This document shows, piece after piece, positions 25,098-37,264 of a stretch of DNA of 64,000 nt (position 1 is its first letter; every line of letters starts with the position of its first letter). A model generated the notes under the pieces. That model was not told where the DNA came from and made no database searches. It was given only the letters and a program-made list of their open reading frames with translations. Source of the DNA: Anarhynchus alexandrinus (taxonomy: Eukaryota; Chordata; Aves; Charadriiformes; Charadriidae); contig VUYV01000047.1 in assembly GCA_008711295.1 (NCBI GenBank), forward strand, positions 2,337,480 through 2,401,479, in the 5' to 3' direction. The position numbers and the translations under genes are program-made.

Positions 25098-27970
25098 TCA
25101 ATCACTAATGCCTGATTTATATTTGCTAAATTAGTGAGAAAATGCGGCCTTTTTATTTCTCTGGTCCCATTTTCACAATAATGGAGAAAATCTCACTGAA
25201 AAAAGAAAAAAAGTCACTAGTAAAGACAACACTATTTGGGCCATTTGGGGAACTTACTCTACGTTTGGTGGTTTCTTTTAGCTGTGATGTTTTGCTTTCG
25301 AAGGCTGAAAGATGATGTTCAAGAGGAACCATCTGGGGAATAGCGGCCGGTCCTCCAGCCATTTGTCCTGCCCAGAGCAGACAGCGGCTGCCGTGGGAGG
25401 CAGCGGTCCGATACCGACACCATTGGGTGCTCGGGGGCCCTCTGTGTGGCAGAAAAGCAGGAGTGAAAGCTGGCAGGAGCACCCGGGAGGGAGGCAGCTC
25501 CGGGAGATAACGCCGAGGTGATTAGCATCACCAAAAATAGGGATCTGCAGGCCTTGTTTTCCCATGCTCTCATGACACTCCTCCTCACTCGAAGTAGTAA
25601 TCTCGAAAAGCTTCGGGTTTTATTCAGCATTCCTGTTTTCTTCCTACTGCGCTGTTTCTCACTTCTCTGTTTCTCTCCGACTTCGATGTTTTTACCTTCT
25701 GGATGCGCCGAATCCAAGCCCCATGCTTTGAATGATTTCCCTGACCCTGTAACGCTGCATACCAGCACAGATACATATCTTTAGGTTTACTTTTATCCAT
25801 GCTAATTTTGCTTCCCCCTCACATTTGCGAGTAGAGAGCAACGGCGATGCTCCCTGTGCATCGCGGGCTACAGTTTAAGGAGTTTAAGAAGAATTAGTCT
25901 ACGTGCTGCTTGTGTGCTCATATATATGCCACACAGCTTTCAGCCTCGTCGCTACCCGTGTGCTTCAGCCTGTTCTCAGCTATCAGAGAGCTAAAATATA
26001 TAAACCCGTTCATTCAAACTATCAGAATGTAATTATCTGTGCTGTACAGAAATAATGGAGGTTTTCCCCCAGTAATGACACAGAAGAGGAAAAAAAAAAA
26101 AAAGAGAGGAAAGAAAGAGGAAAAAAGAGGTAGAAGAGCTCTTCTTTTGTTTTTGGAATGACTGTTTTACTTCGAAAGCTCCGTCAGTTCTAGCATTGCT
26201 CCAAACGCACTGGAAAGCCAAAAAGAACCAGCGTTAAGTGTCTGAAGCCATCTAGAAAGAGAATGCTTCACCGAATGAAACAGGTAGTTCCTGTAATTTT
26301 CTAAGTTTTGGGTCAAACTAAAGCTAGGGAATTCTTCCTCACAAAAACACCTGCAGGAGGTGGGGAGACTGAGAGTCAGCAGCAGAATAGACACGTATAA
26401 TTTAAGCCTTATGGGGAAAAAAAAAAATGCATTAACTTTGACGTCGTCTAATGCCACAGATCTGAATTTATTATGGATTTAATTACCTTACTTGAAGTGG
26501 CACTCATTGACACATGATATTTTGTCTAATTCTCTATTGTGTATAAAAATGCAATATATTGTGATATAAATTGTAGCTGTTATTACTTTAAACAGCAATT
26601 TAATCAGGGGGTTTTGACAAATGTAACTACAGACTGAAAAGTACTTTTTTGCCAGTATTTTATGTCAATTTTACTATCACTTAGGCTTCACACTGAAATA
26701 GCAAATCATCATCATAAAAACCCTTTTGTCCCAAATCCACGCAGTTAGTATCAAAAAATGCTCAATCCTTCCTGGCCATTGTCACATTGGGCGTAGAACG
26801 CAATTTGGGATTAAATGCAGTGAAAATCAAGAGGACAGCTGTCGCCACAAACACATGGGTCAGGCAGCAGGGTGACATTTCACCCGCCTCTCCTAGCGGT
26901 GTCCAGCTTACCCTCACCAGTTGCTGGAGCTCTGCTTGGGGTGGGTTTGGAAGTACCTGTGGAAAGAGGTTTCTAACCAAACATCCCCGGTAAACTCCAA
27001 AGACGACTTGCTAACGAGGAAACTAAAGCAGTATTAAGCCAAACTGAAGCAAACGCTGGCATGTAATTAACATCGCATTGTCAAAGATATAGTTTAATTT
27101 TAGTGGGGAAAATATGGTATCTCAGATACCATGATATGGGTGTTTGTTCACAGCCACTGTACCTGTCAACTATTATTATATTGATGCCGCCGTGTTCCCT
27201 GAACTGTTTTGATTTCTTAACAAGAAGAGAATTTTCTCTGATGTGCCATCTGTAAGGTACAGTTTACCAAAGGAAAACTTTATCTCAAATTTTTAATAAT
27301 TTTCTGTCAATTCCAATAAAATCTGATATATTTTTATAATGCTTACAAAATAATAGCAAATGTGACTCACCACATGTGCCACTATTTCATTTGATATTCC
27401 TCTTCTCCCACTGACTTTTCTTTCCAGCACAAAATGCAATTTAAATGTCAACTTGAACTAAAAAAGTTACATTCCTGTGGAGATTGCTGGTATCTCATAC
27501 AATCACAAATAATTCAACTGCTTTCCACTCCTTTACCTATTTTCTTCTATTTTAGTATCTCATTGTGCAGGTTCTAAAAATAACAAATGGTGGAAGGGAT
27601 AAAATAATGCACAGTTTGTTTACATGTAAGTGACAGGACAAAATGTCCTTTCGTGCCTAAAAAGGGATGGTCCCAATCCATCACAGGATCCAAAGTTCAT
27701 TTATTGAGTATACCGGTGCACACTGAAGGATTATGATGTCTTTAGCAAGGCCACCGCTAGCTACATAAAATGAGGAATAGAAACCAAGGGGAAAAATGGA
27801 AGGAATAGCAAAAATAGGAGGGATATTTATCTTATATTTAGCACCTGCTTGCCAATCAAGTGCATAGGCATCGCAGAGGACATCCATGGCACAGGAGGTG
27901 CAGGTCTGCTTTGTTCTGTCAGGAGACTTTATGCTCAGGAAATTCGTTAAAGGCTGCGAGGATATTTAGA
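25098..27970. other. Unique noncoding stretch
   Basis: No gene recognised. Overlapping frames of 149, 109 and 95 codons on the minus strand at 25153-25768 lie in a GC-richer patch and have no domain. A purine-rich tract lies at 26087-26131. From 26460 to 27660 the sequence is strongly AT-rich. Confidence 0.55.
26087..26131. repeat. Purine-rich (A/G) tract
   Basis: About 45 bases with almost no pyrimidine, mixing A runs with GAGG and GAAAG units. Confidence 0.8.
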
Positions 27971-28596
27971 GTCACAGAATCACAGAATCCCCAAGATTGG
28001 AAAAGACCTCTAAGATCATCTAGTCCAATCATTAACCTAACACTGACAAGCACATCACTGAACCACGTCCCTAAGCACTATATCTACACGATCCTTAAAT
28101 ACCTCCAGGGATGGGGACTCCACCACTGCCCTGGGTAACGTTTTCCAATGCCTGATGACCCTTTCATCCTAAAGTCATCCTAAGTTCCTAATATCCAATC
28201 TAAACTTCCCCTGGTGCAACTTGAAGCCATTTCCTCTTGTCCTATCACCTGTTACTTGACAGAACAGGTTGACTCCCACCTCTCTGCAACCTCCTTTCAG
28301 GTAGTTGTAGAGAGCAATAAGGCCTCCCCTGAGCCTCCTTGAGGAGGGTTTAGCTCCCCTGAACTAAACAACCCCAGTTCCCTCAGCTGCTTCTCATAAG
28401 ACATGTCCTCCAGACCCCTCACCAGTTTTGTTGTCCTTCTTTGGACATGCTCCAGTGCCTCAATGTCCTTCTTGTGGTCAGGGGCCCAAAACTGAACGCA
28501 GTGCTCAAGATGCGGCCTCACCAGTGCTGAGTACAGGGGTAAAATCACCTCCCTGGTCCTACTGGTGACACTACTGCTGATACAGGCATACAGGAG
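27971..28596 (-). mobile_element. CR1 LINE fragment, minus strand, longest copy
   Basis: The 3' end faces left: GTCACAGAATCACAGAATCC at 27971-27990 is the reverse of the CR1 terminus. Moving right it passes through the 3' untranslated region and into the C-terminal reverse-transcriptase region. Minus frame 28297-28548 reads [19 protein letters not shown], followed by [20 protein letters not shown] and LRELGLFS, then loses frame where RRLRGDLI is expected. The copy is 5' truncated near 28596. It belongs with the 9868 copy by its 3' wording and differs from the 21396 type. It has no coding capacity. Confidence 0.95.
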
Positions 28597-30289
28597 TCTT
28601 ATAGTTTGGATTTAGGACTCACTGAGACTTTCAGGTTCCCCTAGGAAAGCTGTTATCCGTACCTCGAGATGTTTGCACTCTCCACAAACGTGGTTTTTCA
28701 TTAGGGCAGAACCACAAGCGTTGGGCACAGCCCCACCAGCACCACGGTGCTCAGCTCAGGCTCTCCCTTCTGGGACACGGCACAGGAGGCGTTTTCAGCT
28801 CAAGCTCACTATCATATAGTCAGGAAACAGTGATGGCAACCAACTGCCCTGCCTTAACGCTAGAGTCCAAATCCCTTCTTTCACTACTAAATCTGTACAC
28901 ATCTTTTTCACTTCTATAAAAATGCCTTATTTGTAAGGCTGGAGACTTTTCATGGTCTTTCTTGCCTAAGGACCATTTTTTCTCTTAATTTCCTAGGAAT
29001 ATTGCTGAATGTCATTCTCCACTCCCTGCAATGTTGCACAACAGGCATGGGAAACCTGGGGAAAACAGCTTTGTCTGCTGACATCAGTTAGACGTCAAAA
29101 AGTTTAGTATTGTGAAAACTAAGCCCTGAGATTTAGCCCTAATCTCTGTGTCTTAATTCCCTAAGCGCAACACTACTAGTGCTCACCAGTTTGTGAGGAT
29201 ACGCAACAAAGACCGAGACAACCAGTTCCTCCATTATCGGCGTCACAGAAATAACTTGGATTGTTCTGCTTAAGGAGGAATAAGGCCAAAAGGACTATGG
29301 TATTACAGTACACTGAGGATTCACTCCTGCCTGACTTAGAAATGATGGAGTTGTCTCAGACTAAATGCAAATTCGAGGTGCAATATGTCAAAGACACCAA
29401 AAATACTGCAAAATGGATGAAACAGGCTAAGGTTCAAAAGTAACTCAAAACTCACCTGGAATTGCCATGAGAAACAGCTGCTCGAAAAGCCGTCTGGAAA
29501 AATGCCTTCAATAGAAGAGTTTTAAGCCAACCTGCCCGGGCCCTTCGTCCCTTCTGAATAGAGAATTTTGTTATAGACACAAAAAATCCAGCTGTGCCGC
29601 AGAAGATTTCCAGGGTCTTGATGGTATCTGCAAGGATGGAGAAGACCTGCCATCAAGAGATGCACCACAGGAGATTTTTAGAATAATTTTCTAGTGAAAA
29701 TACTGAAAATATGGTCTAGACTGAAGTTCAATGTACTTACACTGACTTCGGGGGCCATTTGCACAACTGAAAACCCACCATTTCTTTCTCTGGAAATCTC
29801 TGCGTCATCCACCACTGCCACATAACTTCTGCAGCAAACAGGTGAGGACTTTGTTAGCTCCCCAGCTTTGATACAGTCCTGCAGCCAAACCCATCCTTTG
29901 CAGTGAACAGGGGATGATCCTGCAGGAAAACAGGTTTTAGGCTACATTTTATTACTCAGTATCTGACTCCAGATTTGATAAAGATAGATGTATTTAAGGT
30001 GTCTCGGTTCTGCTTAGATCAAGAGCCCTAAAATAGGCTCCACCACCATGTTGAGTCTGGATCCTGATCAGACTTGCACAAGCATTTAAGTGCAGTTTGT
30101 TGAAGCTCCAGGAAAGAGTGTTTTCACCAAGTGAGCAACGTGTACGCTGATAAAGCTCATCTTTCCTTTTTCAACGCAGCCGTGAAGTTTTATGTTCCTC
30201 CTTACCACACTTTGGTCCCAAGTCACCACAGCTAGGAATGAGGCAACGAGACACAGAGTTTCTGTGGGTTTGTTCCAAAAAATAAAGCG

Positions 30290-30317
30290 TCAAAAAAGAA
30301 AAAAAAAAAAAAAAAGA
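30290..30317. repeat. A-rich tract, possible decayed poly-A tail
   Basis: A six-base A run, a G, then a long A run; an AATAAA lies immediately upstream. That arrangement resembles the end of a plus-strand retroposed transcript, but no parent sequence is recognisable and no target duplication was found by eye. Confidence 0.5.
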
Positions 30318-30365
30318 GATAATTAGCACAATTCCAGCTCCAGTAAGTAGATTTCATTCACCTGT

Positions 30366-30392
30366 TAAAAATAAATAAATAAATAAAAATAA
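30366..30392. repeat. (AAAT)n simple repeat
   Basis: Several consecutive AAAT units, the last ones interrupted by an extra A. Confidence 0.85.
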
Positions 30393-30999
30393 AGACAAAA
30401 ACCCACCATCAGCTGCACAGTATGCCCATAGAGTAGGCCCAACTCACTAATGCTCTCAGGTTAGCATCTCTGCTGCTCTGATGATCGTATAAACAGCAAA
30501 ATCAGATACCCATCAATAAATCAGGCCCAATATATAACTATTAAGCACCGATCCTAAGTACCATCACAGCCTGTCCAAGACTAATGGTGGAAAAGGGAAG
30601 TTCTCCTGCAGCCCCTGTATCTTCCGAGGAGCCTCCGATCAGGTGTTCCTAGGGCTGCTCGGCTCCACGGATGGATGAAGAGCACCTCATGCTGCCTGTG
30701 TTTACCTCACAGAGGTGTTGGAGGCCGAAATTAATTACTGTTCATAGAACTCATTGAGATTTTTAGAGAAAGGCACTAGAGAGAACCTGGTGTTATAAAT
30801 TATTACACTCGAAAACATTCAAACTCTTCAGCCTTCCACTGCTCGCCTTCTCACAAACTTGAAGCGTTTCCTTTTCTCCTCCTGAAATAAAATTTGCCCT
30901 CTTGACATGCACAAACCATTAGAGAGGCTGTATTTACAAGCACCTAACAGTATTTTCTCAAGTTTGTTTTGACATTGACTTTTAATCAACGTGATGATG

Positions 31000-31350
31000 A
31001 TTGAAAAAGCTAGTCCAATGTTTCACTAAAAAGGAATATTAGAAGTACATTGATTGTGTCTACAAAGATATGCAATTAAAAAGTACGAGTCAAGTGCTGT
31101 TATTTAACACTTGACTTTACTTATTTTGAACTCTTGTGGCCCTGTTGTGTACATGGTTAAATGTGCAGTGCTGTGTGTTTCAAGTAAATCGGCTGTAAGC
31201 AATTTTATGTTTTAATGAAAATAATTACAGTTTGAGTAATATGAAGTGTATCTGAAGTATAACCCCCGATGCTACTTCCCCAGAATTAGCTGTGATATAA
31301 ATTATCATGATTTATTATGGTTACTCTGTGCTTTATGTGTTTGTAGGGGA
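31000..31350. promoter_or_regulatory. Candidate enhancer-like element with paired NK-2 motifs
   Basis: AT-rich unique block dense in homeodomain-type words (TTAATCAA, CAATTAAA, AATAATTACAG, TTATCATGATTTATTATGG). At 31088-31096 and 31108-31116, AGTCAAGTG and CACTTGACT form perfect 9-bp inverted arms around an 11-base spacer. TCAAGTG/CACTTGA is the established NK-2 homeodomain word, so this is a symmetric NK-2 site pair or a small hairpin. Enhancer function is inferred only. Confidence 0.35.
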
Positions 31351-33984
31351 TCCTGGCTAGCAATGATGATTCTTAACTAACAAAGAATTGCATTTCAAAA
31401 GCAATTTTTTCTTGGATCTCATCTGTAATTCTTCCACAAAAGTGATATGATTTAACCATGCTGCAGTATGTGATATTGCAAAGATGGCATTATTGTGCTG
31501 TCATTTTGACAGCTTACTTTAATTTACACCATTTAATGGATGAATACATTTATTTTTTTAAAAATCTGGTGTTATTCTTTCTTAATATACCATATGCCAT
31601 AGATCCCACATGCACTTCTTTGCATAAGCACACCAAATTATATAGTGGTATAAAGCAACCTATGTGTCATACGCAACCTATATTTGAGTGACACATCAGA
31701 AGGTGAGGTCCTGTCTGTTCTTCAAGGATACTGCGGATCCTAAGACACTTCTGAGCGCCGAGCTGAAATATGCTACACAATACGTTATGTACTGGTTGGC
31801 ATCTGTCCACCTCAGAGACGGGCACTTCTCAGATACGCTGTATGAAAAGAAATTTGTGAAAGTCATTCGTCTTGGTAGGAGCAGCACTATAAAATGTAAA
31901 GATTATTATAATTGCGTTACTGCAAAAGCTAATATCTGCAGCAGCTGGTTTCAATTGCAACCACTATTTTAAACTATTTTGTCAAAAAAAAATCTCTTCC
32001 AGTTCCTAACATGTTTAGCCAGCTAATGGTAAGTAACTACTGATCAGTAAGTGCAAAGGTTGGACAGTCCTTTGTCTTCTTTTGGGGTGGGCAGCCTGAT
32101 CATTCCTCGGTTGGGGGACTTATGGGGTCACCTCCTGTGGGAACAGAGAATACACCAGTCTGATCCAGTCCTGTCCACACCTTACTCATAAATATGCACA
32201 TCTTCTCAGCAAACCTCAGCTCAACAGAGTTTCCACATCCGAACTCCTATATTTGGGCAACCTTCCTAAAGGAGTCAGAAGCTCAGGCTATCCTTACTGC
32301 AAACTGCTCAGAAGCTGTGCAGCTATACGGAATGCCACTAAGCTCAAGAGAACAAGCCCTCCTTCTCAGGAGGATCTATTAGCCTGGACTCACGTACCCT
32401 GTGAAAACACCTACACAGCTTCCATGTCACACCTGGCTTTTATTTGCCTTGCTTGGGCCTGTCCACAAAACCCTCTGCCGACGTGCTCAGCAGAGCCTGC
32501 AATCCTGGCACAGGAGTAATCCCTGAAGACTTCAGCAAAACTGCTGCAGGACGTTCTCTCAGTAGGGGAAAATTTCATGGTGCCTTTAGGCAGCAGTCCA
32601 ATTTAAGAAAAAGCTAACAATAATTTTGTTACAGGGTGGAAAGCAAGCTGATGATACCCCAAGAACTTAGCTTTATTTGGTAGACTTTTGTATATTTTCC
32701 AATGACACGTAAGAGTTAAATAATTTAAAACTGTAACAAAACCAAAAAAAAAATAGCCTAGTCGTTCTGTTTTCCGGTTATAAATATTATTTTTGGACTG
32801 AAATGCTGCAAACAAAAATGCAGTAAGAGCTAAAGATTTTAAGCGGGAGGTATCCAAGGTTGAAAAGGATTTTGTTGACGTGAACTGAAGAAATACAGCA
32901 TACCTTTATACTTACTTAGCTCTTTGATGTTATACATGATACCCGGTGTGGCATTACAACCAACCGTACATGTCATAAAAATACAGAGATTCCATGTGGA
33001 GTAAACCTGCAGTGAATTAATACCTCTGTCAAGGTGTATCCTGCGATGTATTAAGCCATCCTTACTTCAAATTCCAGCTCGCACATTCTCTACAACTCAC
33101 ATGACCGAGAATGTGCAAACATTCCAGCAAAACCAGGAAAGAGTTTATTTTAAATTCCATCACACTGACTACCAATACGTTTGGAATTAAAAAAACCCAC
33201 ATGAGATATTTAGAAAATTATGTACTTATTCATAAATTTTAATTTCTGTAGAAAAATAAATAACTGACTGGTGGGGTTTTTTTAATGTTAATTTAAGGCA
33301 GTAGCTAGGATTGAATCTGTGACTCACCTAAAAAACAGTTAGAGTTTTTTTTTATGACCAGCAATGAAGTATTTGCACATAACCAAGAAACAGATATTGA
33401 CAACTGACACATACTTCCAGCACCTACTGAAAATTATCAAGAATTTAAATTATCTTCAGATGCTTATTAAGAAAGCTGCAGACCATTGAACAGTAGATCA
33501 AACTGACACAAACATGATTTATTTTCTTTTACACATAAGTTTGAGTGGTCACACTGGGTAGAAGAATATCAAATCTAAGCGACAGTAAAGGCAGCAAATG
33601 CTTATGTGTTGGGAAGGGCTTTTAATTTACAACAGATTTATTTAAATTTTTTTGGCAGAAGACATCTTTGAGATAGGATTTAGCATTTACGTTGGGCTTT
33701 GCTGCAGGGGTAGAGAAGTTGCATCTTTTCAATCTCTGGTAGAAATCCTGCAGTGTAGCAGGGGCGGTGACACCAGCTCTCTCCCCCTCCAGCGTGAAAG
33801 AAGAGGTTGGGAAACTTTATAAGTTGGACACGCGGCCCGTTGACCCACGTGATACTGAATTACCTTCTGCCGTGTCAAGCGATGGATCATCTTACCTGCT
33901 GCCTGCAAAATGGACCTTCCTTACATGTATGGAAAGGGCACTTGTCTACGTCAGACCTCCTCCCATCCCACTTCACCTATGGAA

Positions 33985-34021
33985 ATAAAACAAAACAAAC
34001 AAACAAAAACAAACAAAAAAA
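33985..34021. repeat. (CAAA)n simple repeat
   Basis: Imperfect CAAA and CAAAA units ending in an A run. Confidence 0.85.
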
Positions 34022-35172
34022 ATGGAACAAAGAATATTTACAGAAAATTGAAGGCAAAACCCAAAATATTTCCCAAACCACCCTTTGCAAGGTAAATTTC
34101 TAGGCATTTCCACCACTCTTTTAGGGTAGGAATAGAGCTCCGGAAAAAACGCAGCAGGCTTAGAGGGCCTGATGGAAAGGAGAGTGTTTCTGGACGCTGA
34201 GGAAAGCATTGAAGACTGGTACGGTATCATATTCGTTTCTGATGGATTTAGTTGGTCAGCCCTCTTCCCCCTTCCGTACCATACATGCACACTGATCTAT
34301 AACACACACATATGGACACCAGCGTATAGGCAGCACGTGCCAGATCAGATATAGTAGGAATAAATTTAAAAGGTTATAAATGTTTTTTCATAATAGTATG
34401 TATTCAATATTGCCACTAATGTAAGAGTCCACAGACATAATTTGAAAGCTTTTTCTCTTTCTTATGTGATCATAATGTAATGAAGGAAAATCATTTCAAT
34501 TCAACATAATAATGGCTTTGCTGCATTGTCATTAGAAGGTGATTAAAAAGGCAAAACAACTTTCCTTTGAAATCTCTAAGGAGAACCACTGCCATAGTGA
34601 AAATTAGTCAAAAAGGTTCATTCCTGCCATCAGGTCATAAAAAAGTGAAACCATTTCAGGAAGAAGGAGGACCTGGGAGGGGAACCGGTAGGACCATGAT
34701 ATTATTGGTACAGCACATACTGCCTTGTCACATGGAGGGGGAGACTGAGGTCTTGTGAAATCAGTCCTGTATCACCTTCCCAGCTGTGTCCAGACCCCTC
34801 TTCATGGTTTTAAACACAAGTCTAGCATTATATATTTGCAATGATCCTGTCACAGAAGCATTTTGTTCAAAGAGATGATGAGATTCTCTTTATCAGATAA
34901 TAACGCTACAGTCCTGTCTAATGTGGCACACGAGGGAAGAGATACTTCCTTAAAAACACTCAAAATTTCTCTTTATACCACCCACATATGCAGTCATTAC
35001 TTCGCCATCCTGAAAGTCAAAACCGTGCGCTGCCTTCGCGTCCTGCAGAACGTCGCTACCCCTCGCACTGCTGGTGGAAGGCTGCGGAGGAATAACACCG
35101 TCAGCTGCTGCGAGGCTGCCAAGTGCAGAGAGCCGGATTTCCCCAAAGCCTCCCTTCCCTTTTCGGCACAGA

Positions 35173-35188
35173 GCTCAGCGCGCTGAGC
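35173..35188. repeat. 16-bp perfect palindrome in a CpG patch
   Basis: GCTCAGCGCGCTGAGC reads the same on both strands. About one palindrome of this length is expected by chance in a window this size, so its meaning is uncertain; the CpG-rich surroundings (35020-35200) make it mildly notable. Confidence 0.6.
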
Positions 35189-36884
35189 GCGTTTTGGGTG
35201 TTCGCCTCAGTAAAAAAACCTGGCCACAAGATTTAGAATCAAAGGCAGCGAGTTTCAAACCCTGCTGAAAATCTGGCACTTGCTGAGATGTCAGAGTACT
35301 TATGGTCAAAATATGGCCATAATCACTAAAATATACAATTGCCATTCATAATCAGCAGTACTCACTCACACAATTTCATTGACTTCAGTCACAGGAAATA
35401 CTAATTTTGTCTGACACTGGAAAGGACTTCTAAGACCTAGGAGACAACAATAGCATAAATATTGTTAAGACAGAGCTATCTTTGTCCAGCCATTACGACT
35501 GTATCACTACAGTGAATGCAAACCAGAATCACTGTTAATTCTATAAATATTTCTGCACCACCTCACCAGTGTGTGGGGGCAAGAAGTGAGCTTCTTTTAC
35601 TCCTTTGAAAACATAAAGAAGCAAAGAGAAGTAGAGGGGAAAGATGGAGTTCTCAGTCAGAGTATAGTAACATATTTGCAAAGCATGCTTTACGAGTTTT
35701 GGTTTTGTTCAATCTCAAAAAACAGTCGCACAGTTGAGATACTCAACTCAGTTTTAAAATGACTGCTCTGGGATGGTCCCTCATTAAGGGATCGGCTCTA
35801 CAACGCATCAGCTAATGGACCAGTTTGCATCAGCAGCTGGATGATAGATATACTTCAAGTCGGGCATATGCTCCAGCATTTGGTTATAAAGCTCTTTTAA
35901 ACGTAGGCTCGGGGTCCGGGGTTAGACCAGACATAGCAGTCTTACAATATTTTCTTAAAGTATTGCCCAGCCTTGGAAATACAGCTTAGCGTCTTGGATT
36001 CTTCTCATAAAGTGAAAAGGGCCATGTGTCTTGTAAAGACTAGCCCCAAGGGAACTGAGGTAAAGTATTTTTGTAGCCTTAACACAAATTTTCCTTGTGT
36101 TTATGGCTTCATTATTTTAGTGGGTGTGTTATTTCAGTGTGTTTTTCTGCTACTTATTTTCTATCTTTCTTTACTGCTCTTTTTTTTTCCTGTCTTTTTA
36201 AAATAAGGAAAATGGACTCAACAGATGATGCAGAAGTCTTTATAGCAGAGCTACTGGTTTTCATTTCTGTTTTCTGAACCTCAAATAGTCACAAGCTTAA
36301 TATGCTCAAAGAATTTTTCTGTAACGTTATAATATTAAAGTTACTATTAATGTCTCATCAGTGGAAAAGCTCTCCCTATGAACAGAGGTGAAAATTTCTA
36401 GGCATCTATCTTCTGTTAAATGTAGTTAAAGAGTTAAGGCAAAATGAATTAAAGTAACACAACCAACAACAGAAAAAATTGTTTCTGATTAGCAGGAAAA
36501 CCGAGGATTAGGATGCGGTCACTCTGCAGTTGCAAAATCTGAACTTCAGTAATATCTGGCAGGGTGGATGGGGAAAAAAAAAACAGTGAAAGCACTGAAA
36601 ACTAACACTTAGCTCTTTTAAGATAAATTCATCAAAAGTACTGGTCTCCACACAGACGGAATTGGTCCCTACGCTGGTAGAGACCTACCTGTCTGGTAAC
36701 CTGTTGAAACTGGTAGGACAGATACTGTCTGGCATGTCTGTCCAGCCTGGGCAATGCGTTTTTCACAAAAGTGCCATTTTTGTTTGGTGCCAAAGGTACG
36801 TGAATTCGTACAGCTTCAACCGAAATGCACAAAGACAGCGGTTATTGGTCAAGCATAGCTAAACCGATGAATTTTCTGTTCTCA

Positions 36885-37020
36885 TGACCCATCCAAATTT
36901 CCAGTTTATTAATTATCACGTTTACTTTACCTAATGTCAACTCACTTGCCAGATCTGCTTTACTGGTTGCTTCTTTGCCTAATTAGCAGTAATTTGCACA
37001 TTAACTGAGTCTGTGAGTTC
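36885..37020. promoter_or_regulatory. Candidate conserved noncoding element
   Basis: AT-rich unique sequence with homeodomain-type words in close order: TTTATTAATTATCACG, CCTAATTAGCAGTAATTTGC and CATTAACTGAG. No repeat similarity. Suggestive only. Confidence 0.25.
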
Positions 37021-37237
37021 CCTGTACAGTCTGTGCTTAGGGACTCCAGCGATCACCAAGTTGTTGGTGAAAGTTTTGATAAGAAGTAATGCTTGAGTAA
37101 ATTCTACAAGCCATCACCCTGAGGCAAAATAAGTTCACGGTAGGGATGACTGGGTAAAATAATAGGAAGCCTGAAGCTTTTCTCAAACCTCAACCAAAAC
37201 CTCCAGCCAAATCTTTTACAAGACATGAAGTTCTCTT

Positions 37238-37264
37238 TTTTTTCTTTTCTTTTTTTTTTTTTAA
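37238..37264. repeat. T-rich tract
   Basis: T runs interrupted by single C residues. Low-complexity DNA. Confidence 0.8.

Larger units (their letters stand above)
28597..30999. other. Unique noncoding stretch
   Basis: No gene recognised. A POU octamer (ATGCAAAT) occurs at 29365-29372. Two A-rich tracts lie at 30290-30317 and 30366-30392. AATAAA at 30281-30286 just before the first tract could suggest an old retroposed transcript end, but I recognise no gene upstream. Confidence 0.5.
31351..36884. other. Unique noncoding stretch
   Basis: No gene recognised. A simple CAAA repeat lies at 33985-34021. A short CpG-richer patch at 35020-35200 contains a 16-bp palindrome. Frames of 94-107 codons (for example 31688-31972, 34863-35186) carry no recognisable domain. 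Confidence 0.5.

Noticed and set aside
25319..25768. 149-codon minus-strand open frame as a gene
   Set aside because: Three overlapping minus-strand frames plus plus-strand frames are open in the same GC-rich patch, which points to composition.
28297..28548. Minus-strand frame as a host protein gene
   Set aside because: Its sequence is the CR1 reverse-transcriptase C-terminus and it loses frame inside the repeat.
30240..30317. Processed pseudogene ending in AATAAA and poly-A
   Set aside because: No parent gene recognised upstream and no flanking target duplication seen; kept only as an A-rich tract.
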